NCBI RefSeq assembly: GCF_905203285.1
Contig: NZ_CAJKVK010000029.1
Span: 1-22,481, forward strand
Length of the DNA: 22,481 nucleotides
Source: an uncultured Succinatimonas sp.
GTDB lineage: Bacteria > Pseudomonadota > Gammaproteobacteria > Enterobacterales > Succinivibrionaceae
Reading direction: 5' to 3'
Every line of letters starts with the position of its first letter. The first letter of the stretch is position 1. The notes beneath the pieces were generated by a model, which saw only the letters and a list, made by a program, of their open reading frames with translations, was not told the DNA's origin and ran no database searches. Below, one piece after another: positions 1 to 7,831 of the stretch. The translations under genes were made by a program, and so were the position numbers.

Positions 1-101
1 AAATATTATTTTTGTTTTACGGTTATATTGATATATATTCGCTGCATTAGTAAAATTGCCGCGATTATTCTTGAAAACACACGAAAAAAAAGGCAGAGTC
101 C

Positions 102-2369
102 ATGATTAGATTTATTGTTAAAAGAGACGGACGCAAGGTTTCTTTTAACCAACAGAAAATTGCAAATGCCATTAAAAAGGCCTTGGTTTCGGTTCATCCA
201 GATGAGGACGTAACTCCTCAAGATGAGGAACTTGTTGTTCAATTAACCGATGAAGTTATAAATGCTATTGAAAGTGAAGTAACCAAGGTTCCTACTGTTG
301 AACATACTCAGGACTTAATTGAGAAAATTTTAATTAAGCATGATCTTGCTGATGAGGCTAAAAACTTCATTTTGTATCGTCAGCAGCGTACTAATGTACG
401 TACCTATAATGCCGAGCTTACCCAAATTTATCGTGATTTAACCTCTAAATCCACCGATGATATGGATTTAAAGCGTGAGAATGCCAATATCGATGCCAAT
501 GCACCGATGGGTCTTATGCTGCGCTTTGGTTCTGAAGGTTCAAAAGACTTCGTTAAACGTTATGTCTTAAAACCTGAGCATGCTTTGGCACATAGCAACG
601 GATCTATTCATATTCACGATTTGGATTTTTACCTTTTAACTATCAATTGCTGCCAAATAAGTTTAAAGAGTTTATTTAAACGCGGTTTTTCAACCGGACA
701 CGGTTTCTTGCGTGAACCGCAGTCTATACAATCAGCATCTGCCTTATGTTGTATCGCAATTCAGTCTAATCAGAATGATATGCATGGCGGTCAGTCTATT
801 CCTATGTTTGAATATGATTTGGCCCCTTATGTAGTTACTTCTTATATTAAGCATTTGTGTAAAGTAATTCAGATAACTTTGCGCGATGATTCAATTGATT
901 TGTCTTTGCTTAAAGATTTTTGCCGTGAAATTTACAATGAATATGAAACAGTTTTAAGTGACGAAGCTGCAGCAAAAATCAAAGCTAAGGTTATGGATAT
1001 AATCAAGCCTTTTTACAAAGATGATGAAGCTTTGCAAAAAGACGGTTCTTATATCATGACTGAAGCTTATAAGCTTACAGAGCGTGAAACTTATCAAGCA
1101 ATGGAAGCGGTTATTCATAACTTAAATTCCATGCAAAGCCGTGCCGGAGCTCAAGTTCCTTTTTCTTCAATCAATTACGGAACCGGAACTACTCCTGAAC
1201 AGCGCATGATTATGAAGAACGTGCTGCTTGCTACCGATGCCGGTTTAGGCGGTGGTGAAACTCCTATTTTCCCGGTACAGATTTTCAAGGTAAAAGACGG
1301 TATCAATACAAAAGAAGGCGATCCTAATTATGATTTGTTCCGTTTAGCCTGCAAAGTTTCGGCAAAGCGTCTTTTCCCGAATTTCTCATTTTTGGATGCA
1401 CCTTTTAATTTGCAGTATTACAAGCCTGGTCATCCGGAAACCGAACTTGCCGTTATGGGATGCCGTACCAGAGTGTTTGGAAATTACTATGACAAGACCA
1501 GAGAAATTATCCCTGGTCGCGGTAATTTATCATTTACCACAGTTAATTTGCCGCGTTTGGGTATTGAAGCGCACGGATCTATCAGTAAGTTCTATGAATC
1601 ATTGGATTCTGTTGTTCATCTTATTTTCAATCAGCTTTTAGATCGTTTTGACATTATTGCTAATAAACATGTCTATAACTATCCTTTCCTTATGGGACAA
1701 GGCGTGTGGATCGATTCTGAACGTCTTAATATGGATGACAAGATTGAGGATGTCATTAAACATGGTTCTCTTTCTGTAGGATTTATCGGTCTTGCTGAAA
1801 CTTTGGTCGCTTTAACCGGCAAACACCACGGTGAAAGTGAAGAATCTTATAAATTAGGTTATGAGATTATTAAGCACATGCGTGCTTTAACCGATGAACA
1901 AATGGTTAAGACCGGACTTAATTTCTCATTGTTCTCAACTCCTGCAGAAGGTTTGTCAGGAAGATTCGTTAAGATAGATCGTCAGATTTACGGATCTCTT
2001 AAAGGCATAACCGATAGAGAGTATTACACCAATAGCTTCCATATTCCTGTTTATTACAATATAAGTGCAGCAGATAAGATAAGACTTGAAGCTCCATTCC
2101 ATGAGCTGTGCAACGCTGGTGCCATTTCTTATGTGGAAATGGACGGTGATTTAACTCGAAATGTGGATGCTTTTGAAAAAGTTATTTTATACATGAAAGA
2201 ATGCGGCATCAGCTACGGATCGGTTAACCATCCTGTAGATCGCTGCCCGGTTTGCGGTTACGTCGGTGTTATTAATGACGTATGTCCTAAATGCGGTCGC
2301 CATGACGGTGAAGGTGTTACAATAGAAAGACTAAGCAAACTCGGCGTTGATTGTATTTGTCGCGGATAA
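102..2369 (+). CDS. nrdD: Anaerobic (class III) ribonucleoside-triphosphate reductase, large chain lacking the glycyl-radical tail
   Basis: This enzyme reduces ribonucleoside triphosphates to deoxyribonucleotides without oxygen. An N-terminal ATP-cone occupies about residues 1-95 (MIRFIVKRDGRKVSFN, later FILYRQQRTNVR). The ten-stranded barrel follows, with NCCQISLKSLF (from 182), FSTGHGFLREP, SRAGAQVPFSSINYG (from 346) and MGCRTRV, where Cys454 is the probable thiyl-radical cysteine. A zinc ribbon uses Cys715, 718, 728 and 731. In known family members the chain continues into a glycyl-radical segment, but here it ends 24 residues after the last zinc cysteine, with a Cys-Ile-Cys close to the end and no RxxGY motif. 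The missing piece is the next ORF. The start ATG has only a weak GGCAGAG-like ribosome site. The signatures resemble the GYLVG-type NrdD common in anaerobes more than Escherichia coli NrdD; that comparison is from memory. Identity is certain; how the split enzyme works is inferred. Confidence 0.95.
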   Translation: MIRFIVKRDGRKVSFNQQKIANAIKKALVSVHPDEDVTPQDEELVVQLTDEVINAIESEVTKVPTVEHTQDLIEKILIKHDLADEAKNFILYRQQRTNVRTYNAELTQIYRDLTSKSTDDMDLKRENANIDANAPMGLMLRFGSEGSKDFVKRYVLKPEHALAHSNGSIHIHDLDFYLLTINCCQISLKSLFKRGFSTGHGFLREPQSIQSASALCCIAIQSNQNDMHGGQSIPMFEYDLAPYVVTSYIKHLCKVIQITLRDDSIDLSLLKDFCREIYNEYETVLSDEAAAKIKAKVMDIIKPFYKDDEALQKDGSYIMTEAYKLTERETYQAMEAVIHNLNSMQSRAGAQVPFSSINYGTGTTPEQRMIMKNVLLATDAGLGGGETPIFPVQIFKVKDGINTKEGDPNYDLFRLACKVSAKRLFPNFSFLDAPFNLQYYKPGHPETELAVMGCRTRVFGNYYDKTREIIPGRGNLSFTTVNLPRLGIEAHGSISKFYESLDSVVHLIFNQLLDRFDIIANKHVYNYPFLMGQGVWIDSERLNMDDKIEDVIKHGSLSVGFIGLAETLVALTGKHHGESEESYKLGYEIIKHMRALTDEQMVKTGLNFSLFSTPAEGLSGRFVKIDRQIYGSLKGITDREYYTNSFHIPVYYNISAADKIRLEAPFHELCNAGAISYVEMDGDLTRNVDAFEKVILYMKECGISYGSVNHPVDRCPVCGYVGVINDVCPKCGRHDGEGVTIERLSKLGVDCICRG

Positions 2370-2382
2370 CGGTTTGTTTTAA

Positions 2383-2388
2383 AAGGAG
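2383..2388 (+). promoter_or_regulatory. Strong ribosome binding site for the separate glycyl-radical ORF
   Basis: AAGGAG lies 6 nt before the ATG at 2395 and 13 nt after the nrdD stop codon. It is the best Shine-Dalgarno sequence in this operon. Together with a TAA at 2380-2382 in the frame of the small ORF, it shows that this ORF is translated independently and not by frameshifting or readthrough from nrdD. Confidence 0.85.
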
Positions 2389-2394
2389 ATAGAT

Positions 2395-2553
2395 ATGGTA
2401 ACAAGATTAAATGCTCGTAACGGAGTTGTTGGAGAAGGCGTTAAATTTGAGCGTATCAGAAGAGTAACCGGTTATTTGGTCGGAACTTTGGATCGCTTCA
2501 ATAACGCAAAACGCGCTGAAGAAAAAGATCGCGTTAAGCATATGCATGTCTAA
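2395..2553 (+). CDS. Stand-alone glycyl-radical domain of class III ribonucleotide reductase (52 aa)
   Basis: This 52-residue ORF carries the segment missing from the preceding NrdD. It contains FERIRRVTGYLVG, where Gly26 of the RVTGY motif is the expected glycyl-radical residue, followed by TLDRFNNAKRAEEKDRVKH, which matches the usual C-terminal end of GYLVG-type class III reductases. It lies 25 nt after nrdD, in a different frame (+1), with its own AAGGAG site, and 17 nt before nrdG. Its frame is closed by TAA at 2380, so it cannot be joined to nrdD by a single shift. The likely role is a small subunit that docks into the NrdD barrel and carries the stable radical installed by NrdG, analogous to YfiD/GrcA for pyruvate formate-lyase. 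The first 18 residues are probably a linker or docking segment. The alternative is a recently split gene that no longer gives active enzyme, but the intact frame, good ribosome site and conserved motif argue against decay. Confidence 0.88.
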   Translation: MVTRLNARNGVVGEGVKFERIRRVTGYLVGTLDRFNNAKRAEEKDRVKHMHV

Positions 2554-2570
2554 TTATTGAGGTAAAAAAT

Positions 2571-3092
2571 ATGGATCTTCGGGTTCTTGATGATACTTAT
2601 ATTCGTATTGCCGGTGTAGTTCCCGAATCCATCGTAGACGGCCCCGGTATTCGTTATACGATTTTCACACAAGGTTGTCCTTTTCATTGTGACGGCTGTC
2701 ATAACCCTCAGGCTCAGCCTTTAGGCGGCGGAATGGAAGTAAAATTAAGGGTTTTGTATGATGAAATTAAAGCAAATCCCTTAATTACCGGTGTTACTTA
2801 TTCTGGCGGTGAGCCGTTTATTCAAACCCGTCCTTTAATTACTTTATCAAAAATTCTTAAAGAAGAAGGCTATTCCCTTTGGTCTTATTCAGGATATACT
2901 TTTGATAAATTAAGTGATGATTTTATGCGTCATGAGCTTTTAGAGCTTTTGGATGTTGTGGTTGACGGTCCTTTTGTTCAGTCTTTAAAATCATTGGATT
3001 TGGATTTTAGAGGATCAAGCAATCAGCGTATTATTGACGTACAAAAATCATTATCTTTAGGTAAAGTAGTTTTGGCTGAAGGGTTTAAATAA
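2571..3092 (+). CDS. nrdG: Anaerobic ribonucleotide reductase activating enzyme (radical SAM)
   Basis: This activase uses a [4Fe-4S] cluster and S-adenosylmethionine to form the glycyl radical of class III ribonucleotide reductase. The cluster motif is CPFHCDGC (Cys36, 40, 43; CX3CX2C). GPGIRYTIF precedes it, and SGGEPF (about residue 78) is the usual SAM-binding motif. The late FRGSSNQRIIDV stretch is typical of NrdG. At 173 residues it has the short activase length, with no extra ferredoxin domain. TGAGGT lies 7 nt before the ATG. It follows the glycyl-radical ORF by 17 nt, so activase and radical-bearing polypeptide are probably made from one transcript; its substrate here would be Gly26 of that small protein, docked on NrdD. 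Confidence 0.95.
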   Translation: MDLRVLDDTYIRIAGVVPESIVDGPGIRYTIFTQGCPFHCDGCHNPQAQPLGGGMEVKLRVLYDEIKANPLITGVTYSGGEPFIQTRPLITLSKILKEEGYSLWSYSGYTFDKLSDDFMRHELLELLDVVVDGPFVQSLKSLDLDFRGSSNQRIIDVQKSLSLGKVVLAEGFK

Positions 3093-3154
3093 TTAATAAT
3101 CTTACAGGTAAATCACAGGTCAAATTATGCCCTTCCTGTGATTGGGCCGTTACA
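3092..3154 (+). other. In-frame N-terminal extension of PqiA upstream of the first conventional start
   Basis: The pqiA frame stays open upstream of the TTG at 3155 as far as TAA 3086-3088. It encodes LCPSCDWAVTLPPYKEG, which supplies the first CxxC of the N-terminal PqiA zinc ribbon (the E. coli protein has a CSQCD counterpart). No ATG, GTG or TTG lies in this stretch. The best initiator visible is ATT at 3092, overlapping the last base of the nrdG stop, with GAAGGG (3078-3083) 8 nt before it. From there PqiA would be 411 residues, close to the roughly 417 of the E. coli protein. Initiation at ATT is inferred. Confidence 0.55.
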
Positions 3155-4327
3155 TTGCCTCCTTATAAAGAAGGCATAAAGTGTTCTTGTCCGCGCTGCG
3201 GAGCTACATTAAGAAGCGGCCGAATTTATTCCTTACGTCAGTGTGCTGTAATTTCTATTGCAGCTCTTATCTTTTTTGTCTTGTCTCTTTTTGAGCCTTT
3301 TCTTTCTTTATCCACTCTCGGTATCAATCAGGAAATGCGTCTTATTTCCATTTTTACCGTGCTGCATACTGATTGGCTCTTGCTTCTTTACGTTTGTGTC
3401 CTTTTCACTTTTTTATTTCCTTTATTTATGTTGTTTACGATTATCTGGACTGGGCTTTTTAATTTAAAAATTACGCCGATAATTGGTGAAATATACGCTT
3501 TCAGTCATCGCTTTTGCATGATTGACGTTTTTATTTTAGGTGTTTTAGTTAGTCTTATTAAATTAACTGCATTAGTTGATGTTGAATTTCATACCGGTTT
3601 TATTTTATCCGGTATTTTTTCCGTAATGATGATTTGGCTTTACACTAAGGTAAGACCCCAGGATATATGGGATAAAGTAAAAACAGCAAAAGTTGATATC
3701 ATTCCAGGAATCACCGGCAAAAATCAGCATTTATCATTATGCAGGCATTGTTCTTTTGTTTATGATTCCCGCTCTTATAAAAAATGTCCGCGCTGCGGTC
3801 ATATCAGGCAAATAAGAAATTACGATTGTTATCAAAAAGCAGCAGCATTGCTTTTGTCAGCAATAATTTTATATTTTCCTTCTAATTTATATCCAATCAT
3901 GTTTACTTCATATCTTGGAAATGAAACAGGGTCAAATATTTTAGAAGGTGTTGTAACTTTGTGGCAGATGGATTCTTATTTTGTTGCCGGTGTGATTTTT
4001 TTAGCCAGTATCTGTATTCCGGTTTTAAAAATTATTGCATTGATTATTTTAATGATTATCGTTAAATACCGTCGTCCGCAAAGACCTAAATTACTTTCAA
4101 AGTTTTACAGAATTGTTGCCTTTATCGGCAAATGGTCAATGATTGACGTTTTTGTTGTGATTATAATGACATCAGTAGTCAGATTCAGCGGGTTGATGAC
4201 AATCGATCCGGGATTTGCCATTATCACATTTTGTCTTGTTGTTATTATTACAATGTTTGCTGCTGAAGAATTTGATGAAAGATTGATATGGGATCCAATT
4301 AATGAAAGAAGAAAAGAATCAAGATAA
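3155..4327 (+). CDS. pqiA: PqiA, inner-membrane component of the Pqi lipid-transport system
   Basis: This is an integral inner-membrane protein that works with the MCE protein PqiB and lipoprotein PqiC in envelope lipid transport. It shows the PqiA duplication: each half has a zinc ribbon (CSCPRCG near the start, later CRHCSFVYDSRSYKKCPRCG) followed by about four membrane segments. The conserved FCMIDVF and WSMIDVFVV motifs occur once per half. The coordinates use a conventional TTG start and give 390 residues, but the conserved CPSCD upstream shows that the real protein begins earlier (see the separate entry). It follows nrdG with almost no gap and its 3' end overlaps pqiB by 26 nt, so pqiABC may be read through from the nrd genes. 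The family assignment is secure; the start is not. Confidence 0.92.
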   Translation: MPPYKEGIKCSCPRCGATLRSGRIYSLRQCAVISIAALIFFVLSLFEPFLSLSTLGINQEMRLISIFTVLHTDWLLLLYVCVLFTFLFPLFMLFTIIWTGLFNLKITPIIGEIYAFSHRFCMIDVFILGVLVSLIKLTALVDVEFHTGFILSGIFSVMMIWLYTKVRPQDIWDKVKTAKVDIIPGITGKNQHLSLCRHCSFVYDSRSYKKCPRCGHIRQIRNYDCYQKAAALLLSAIILYFPSNLYPIMFTSYLGNETGSNILEGVVTLWQMDSYFVAGVIFLASICIPVLKIIALIILMIIVKYRRPQRPKLLSKFYRIVAFIGKWSMIDVFVVIIMTSVVRFSGLMTIDPGFAIITFCLVVIITMFAAEEFDERLIWDPINERRKESR

Positions 4328-5927
4328 CGAGCAAGTTGATTTGAGCAAAGCAAAAGAGAGTAAGGCTCAGCGCTTTTCCTTGGTTTGGGTGATTCCAATC
4401 ATCGCATTGATCGTTTTTGTTATCCTTTTATGGAATAATTCTTTGAACAAAGGACCGCAAATTACGATAAAAATGCCAAGTGCAGAGTCTATAGAAGAGG
4501 GGAAAACTTTAGTTAAGCTTCACTCTGTAACCGTAGGAAGAGTAACTGAGATTAAGCTTGACAGCAATTATGACAGTGCTGTGTTAACCGTACAGATGTC
4601 AAAGGATACTGAAGAACTTTTAAATGAAGATTCTTTATTCTGGGTAGTAAAACCGCGTGTTGAAACAACAAGTATTTCAGGGCTTGATACTCTTATCTCC
4701 GGATCTTATATCGAAATGAGACGCGGAAAATCAGACAAAATGTCCAGCACTTTTTCGATGCTTTCCGATCCCCCTACGGATATAAACAACACAAAAGGTA
4801 TCGAGCTTATCTTATATTCTGACGGTAACAAACGCTTAAATCCCGGTGACTTTGTAACATATCACGGATTTAACGTTGGCAATGTTTTATCAAGTTCACT
4901 TGATCTTGATAATAAACGTATCCGTTATGTGGTTTTTATCGCTGATCCTTATACAAAACTTGTAGACAGTAATACTAAATTTTGGATTTCAAGCGGTATA
5001 GATGTTTCCATTGGAACTGACGGAGTTAATTTAAATACTGAATCAATTAATAACATATTGCGGGGAAGTATTGCTTTTGATTCCTTTTCACCTGAAAAAG
5101 GAAATCCTTTAACTCCTCTTAGTGAACATAATCTGTTTAAAAGCCAAAATGATGCTCGCGTTGACTCCGCTTCTTCAGGTATTTTATATGTTGTGATGGT
5201 AGAAAACGGATTACAGAAAATTAAGCAGGGAGCTGATGTTGTTTTTCAGGGGATAAAAGTAGGTGAAGTGATTACTGCTCCGTGGCTTGAAAATATTGAC
5301 AGTATTTTTGTCGATTATCAGCAAATACCGGTATTAATTGCGGTCAATGCCTATGACAACTCGAACGTTAATAAGATTAAAGAATCTTTAGATAAAAAGC
5401 TTGAACAGGGTAAATTGTGCGCTTCTGCAGTAGCATCAAGTTTTATAAGCGGAAATAATCAGATTGAGCTTAGATATTTATCCGATAGTGAAAAAGCTGT
5501 TTATGCTGATAATAAGGTTTATAGAAATGTAAATGTTATTCCTTATCTTAAGGCCGGATCATTACAAAATGAGATTTCTTCTTTTGTAAATCGTTTGGAA
5601 CAATTTGATGTTGAAGGAATATCAAATAACGTAAAAACAGCTTTAACAGCAGTTACTGATGCCATGAAAGCTTTTGAAAAGAGCAATCATGATGTTAATA
5701 AAGCTGAACTTATTCAAAGGCTGACCGTAGCATTTACTAACTTTAATGAAACGGTTAAATCTTATGGTCCTGATTCCGATACTTATAAGAAATTAAATGC
5801 CACTTTAAAGGATTTGGATAGGATTGTTTCTGAATTATCTTTAACCGCTGCAAAGATTGGCAATAAGCCTAATTCTTTAATTTTCGGTTCTGATAATAAA
5901 GATCCTATTCCTGTTAAAAAGAAATAA
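4302..5927 (+). CDS. pqiB: PqiB, MCE-domain periplasmic lipid-transport tunnel protein
   Basis: This protein is anchored in the inner membrane by one segment (about residues 26-44, VWVIPIIALIVFVILLW) and spans the periplasm. It has three MCE domains: about 51-140 (PQITIKMPSAESIEEG, VTVGRV), 165-260 (GIELILYSDG, FNVGNV) and 292-410 (GILYVVMVENG, IKVGEV). A C-terminal helical region of about residues 410-525, rich in polar residues, would form the coiled needle that PqiB hexamers use to reach the outer membrane. At 541 residues it matches E. coli PqiB (about 546). Its ATG lies inside the end of pqiA, which implies translational coupling, and pqiC follows after 9 nt. Confidence 0.95.
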   Translation: MKEEKNQDNEQVDLSKAKESKAQRFSLVWVIPIIALIVFVILLWNNSLNKGPQITIKMPSAESIEEGKTLVKLHSVTVGRVTEIKLDSNYDSAVLTVQMSKDTEELLNEDSLFWVVKPRVETTSISGLDTLISGSYIEMRRGKSDKMSSTFSMLSDPPTDINNTKGIELILYSDGNKRLNPGDFVTYHGFNVGNVLSSSLDLDNKRIRYVVFIADPYTKLVDSNTKFWISSGIDVSIGTDGVNLNTESINNILRGSIAFDSFSPEKGNPLTPLSEHNLFKSQNDARVDSASSGILYVVMVENGLQKIKQGADVVFQGIKVGEVITAPWLENIDSIFVDYQQIPVLIAVNAYDNSNVNKIKESLDKKLEQGKLCASAVASSFISGNNQIELRYLSDSEKAVYADNKVYRNVNVIPYLKAGSLQNEISSFVNRLEQFDVEGISNNVKTALTAVTDAMKAFEKSNHDVNKAELIQRLTVAFTNFNETVKSYGPDSDTYKKLNATLKDLDRIVSELSLTAAKIGNKPNSLIFGSDNKDPIPVKKK

Positions 5928-5936
5928 GAGTTTACT

Positions 5937-6449
5937 ATGATTAAATTTTGTATAACTTTACTTTGTGCCGTTTTATCTTTTGGCTGTTCCTCATCTAATG
6001 AGCAGCGTTACTCTTTAGTTGAGGATTTAACTATTTCCGCAGTTGCGGATACTTTGTATAAAGTTAATTTAAATATAAACGGTGTAAGCGATACCGGCGG
6101 AATCATATTGCAAACATCAGAAGTTACTGTGAATGAGGCCTTATCCAATCGCTGGAGTTTTGATTTGGGGGATCAGCTTACCGTTTTGTTAAAGGATAGC
6201 TTATATAAAAATAAAGTATCAACTGACTATTCTTTTGATGTTTCAGTATATCGTTTTCAGGGATCTTATTTAGGTGAGGCTCAAGCTGCGGCAGTTTTTG
6301 TCGTAAAAAATAAAAACGGCAAGGTAATTTTAAATAAGGATTTTGCCGCGATTAAAGATTTGACTGAAGACGGATATGCAGAATTGGTTTTAAAATTAAA
6401 AGAAGCTTGGAATGAAATAACTCTTAAGGCAATAGATTCCTTGCCTTAA
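5937..6449 (+). CDS. pqiC: PqiC, outer-membrane lipoprotein of the Pqi system
   Basis: This lipoprotein is the outer-membrane partner of PqiB. A short signal peptide (ITLLCAVLSFGC) ends in a lipobox with Cys17 as the lipidated residue. Ser18 at +2 predicts sorting to the outer membrane. The mature part fits the PqiC/YmbA family (DUF330-like fold), including RWSFDLGDQLTVLLKDSL and the late AWNEITLKAIDSL helix. At 170 residues it is slightly shorter than E. coli PqiC (about 187). It lies 9 nt after pqiB and is the last gene of the operon; its stop codon sits inside a hairpin shared with convergent mnmE. The assignment rests partly on position. Confidence 0.88.
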   Translation: MIKFCITLLCAVLSFGCSSSNEQRYSLVEDLTISAVADTLYKVNLNINGVSDTGGIILQTSEVTVNEALSNRWSFDLGDQLTVLLKDSLYKNKVSTDYSFDVSVYRFQGSYLGEAQAAAVFVVKNKNGKVILNKDFAAIKDLTEDGYAELVLKLKEAWNEITLKAIDSLP

Positions 6450-6453
6450 GAGT
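6420..6453. terminator. Hairpin between convergent pqiC and mnmE
   Basis: A perfect 13-bp inverted repeat (ACTCTTAAGGCAA and its complement) encloses an 8-nt loop and covers the last codons and stop of pqiC. It ends 6 nt before the mnmE stop. There is no strong T-run on either side, only AAATTCTATTTT on the plus strand, so it may act as a weak bidirectional terminator or a 3'-end stabiliser. Confidence 0.55.
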
Positions 6454-6458
6454 AAATT

Positions 6459-7829
6459 CTATTTTCCGATACAGAAGGTACTGAAGATTTTACCTAAAAT
6501 ATCGTCAGAGGTTACTTTTCCTGTAATAGTACCTAGGTGATCTTGTGCAATGGCAATCTCTCTTGCGCAGAGTACCAAATCACCGAGATCTAACATTTCA
6601 ATAGCTCTATGTAATGCCTCAATTGTTTCTTTTATAGCATTTACATGACGACGGCGTGCTGAAAATACCCCTTCTGATGGAATTTCTCCTAAAGCTTTTT
6701 TAAGCTCGGTTCTTAAATTATCAAGACCTGCAGCATTTTTAGTTGAACTGCTGATTTGTTTGTACTGTGAAAAATCAGGTTTTTTAAGAAGTTCAGCAGT
6801 TTCTTGATTTTCAGGTAAATCGCTTTTGGATTTTATTAAAAGCAGGTTAGTATTATCCCCGAAAATTTCTTTAAGGCGTTTTAATGTATGTTCTGCTTCC
6901 GGAGCTGGAGAAGAAGCATCGACCATTAAAAGAACCAGATCTGCTTTTTTTAACATTTCAATAGCTCTTTTAATACCGATAGCCTCAATTTCATCACTTG
7001 GCGTATCACGAATACCTGCAGTATCGGTTATAGTCACGGGAATTCCGCCTATTTCAATATTAATCGACAATATGTCGCGTGTTGTTCCCGGAATATTAGT
7101 GACAATAGCTCTTTCTTCCCCTGCCAAAGCGTTTAGCAGGCTAGATTTACCGGCATTTGGTGATCCTGCAAGGACGATTCTGGCTCCTTCGTTTAATTTG
7201 ACGCCATGCTTTGCCGTGGTTAATGACTCATCAGCTAGTGCGATTAAATCACGTAATTCGTTGGCAGCATTACCTGAATCAAAGAAATCTTCATGCTCTT
7301 CAGGAAAATCAAGACATCCCTCAAGACGCATTCTAAAGGTGGTGAGTTTATCGGTAAGAGAATTGAGTTTTGCTGCAAAATCTCCTTCAAGAGAAGACAA
7401 TGCTGCTTTTGCCGCGCTTTCTGAGCCTGCTGAAATTAAATCTTCTACAGCTTCAGCTGCGGTAAGATCCATTTTTCCGTTTAAAAATGCGCGGCGTGTA
7501 AACTCACCAGGTTCGGCCTGTCTTACTCCGTCAATTTTCAATACTGCGCTTAATACTCGTTGAGGGGCAACGTTACCGCCATGCCCCTGTAATTCAACGG
7601 TATCCTCGCCGGTGTACGAATTAGGTCCCGGAAAGTAAAGTAAAACTCCTTCGTCAATGACGTTTTGAGCGTCGTAGAATCTACGAAAATAAGCTTTTCT
7701 TGCTTCAGGAGTGATATGACAGACGCTTTTTGCAACGTCTAAAGCTTTAGAACCTGAGACCCTAATAATGGCAATGCCACCGCGCCCGGGCGCAGTGGCA
7801 ATTGCAGCAATCGTATCTTCACAAGACAT
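6459..7829 (-). CDS. mnmE: tRNA uridine-5-carboxymethylaminomethyl modification GTPase MnmE
   Basis: MnmE works with MnmG to add a carboxymethylaminomethyl group at C5 of the wobble uridine of certain tRNAs. The N-terminal tetrahydrofolate-binding domain starts with EDTIAAIATAPGRGGIAIIRVSG. A helical domain follows, interrupted by the G domain: P-loop GSPNAGKSS (222-230), PGTTRD (247-252), DTAG (269-272) and a KSKSD specificity loop. The chain ends in FCIGK, giving the invariant Cys453 of the CxGK motif. At 456 residues it has the usual length (E. coli 454). Its start lies 2 nt after the yidC stop with no visible Shine-Dalgarno sequence, so translation is probably coupled to yidC. mnmG is not in the window. 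Confidence 0.98.
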   Translation of the reverse strand: MSCEDTIAAIATAPGRGGIAIIRVSGSKALDVAKSVCHITPEARKAYFRRFYDAQNVIDEGVLLYFPGPNSYTGEDTVELQGHGGNVAPQRVLSAVLKIDGVRQAEPGEFTRRAFLNGKMDLTAAEAVEDLISAGSESAAKAALSSLEGDFAAKLNSLTDKLTTFRMRLEGCLDFPEEHEDFFDSGNAANELRDLIALADESLTTAKHGVKLNEGARIVLAGSPNAGKSSLLNALAGEERAIVTNIPGTTRDILSINIEIGGIPVTITDTAGIRDTPSDEIEAIGIKRAIEMLKKADLVLLMVDASSPAPEAEHTLKRLKEIFGDNTNLLLIKSKSDLPENQETAELLKKPDFSQYKQISSSTKNAAGLDNLRTELKKALGEIPSEGVFSARRRHVNAIKETIEALHRAIEMLDLGDLVLCAREIAIAQDHLGTITGKVTSDDILGKIFSTFCIGK

Positions 7830-7831
7830 AA

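Noticed and set aside
28..41. TTGAT-ATAT-ATTCG upstream of nrdD as an FNR site
   Set aside because: Only the left half matches the FNR consensus; the right half has two of five bases. AT-rich leaders often give such half-sites.
2367..2394. Programmed frameshift or stop readthrough joining nrdD to the glycyl-radical ORF
   Set aside because: The frame of the small ORF has a TAA at 2380-2382, after the nrdD stop at 2367-2369, so a shift inside nrdD would terminate there; readthrough in the nrdD frame meets another stop within the small ORF.
3308..3316. TTATCCACT, one base from a DnaA box
   Set aside because: It is inside pqiA and isolated; a single near-match is expected by chance.
6826..7563. 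Long open frame (245 codons) opposite mnmE
   Set aside because: It lies wholly antisense to a clear MnmE, has no recognisable domain and is explained by codon bias of mnmE.
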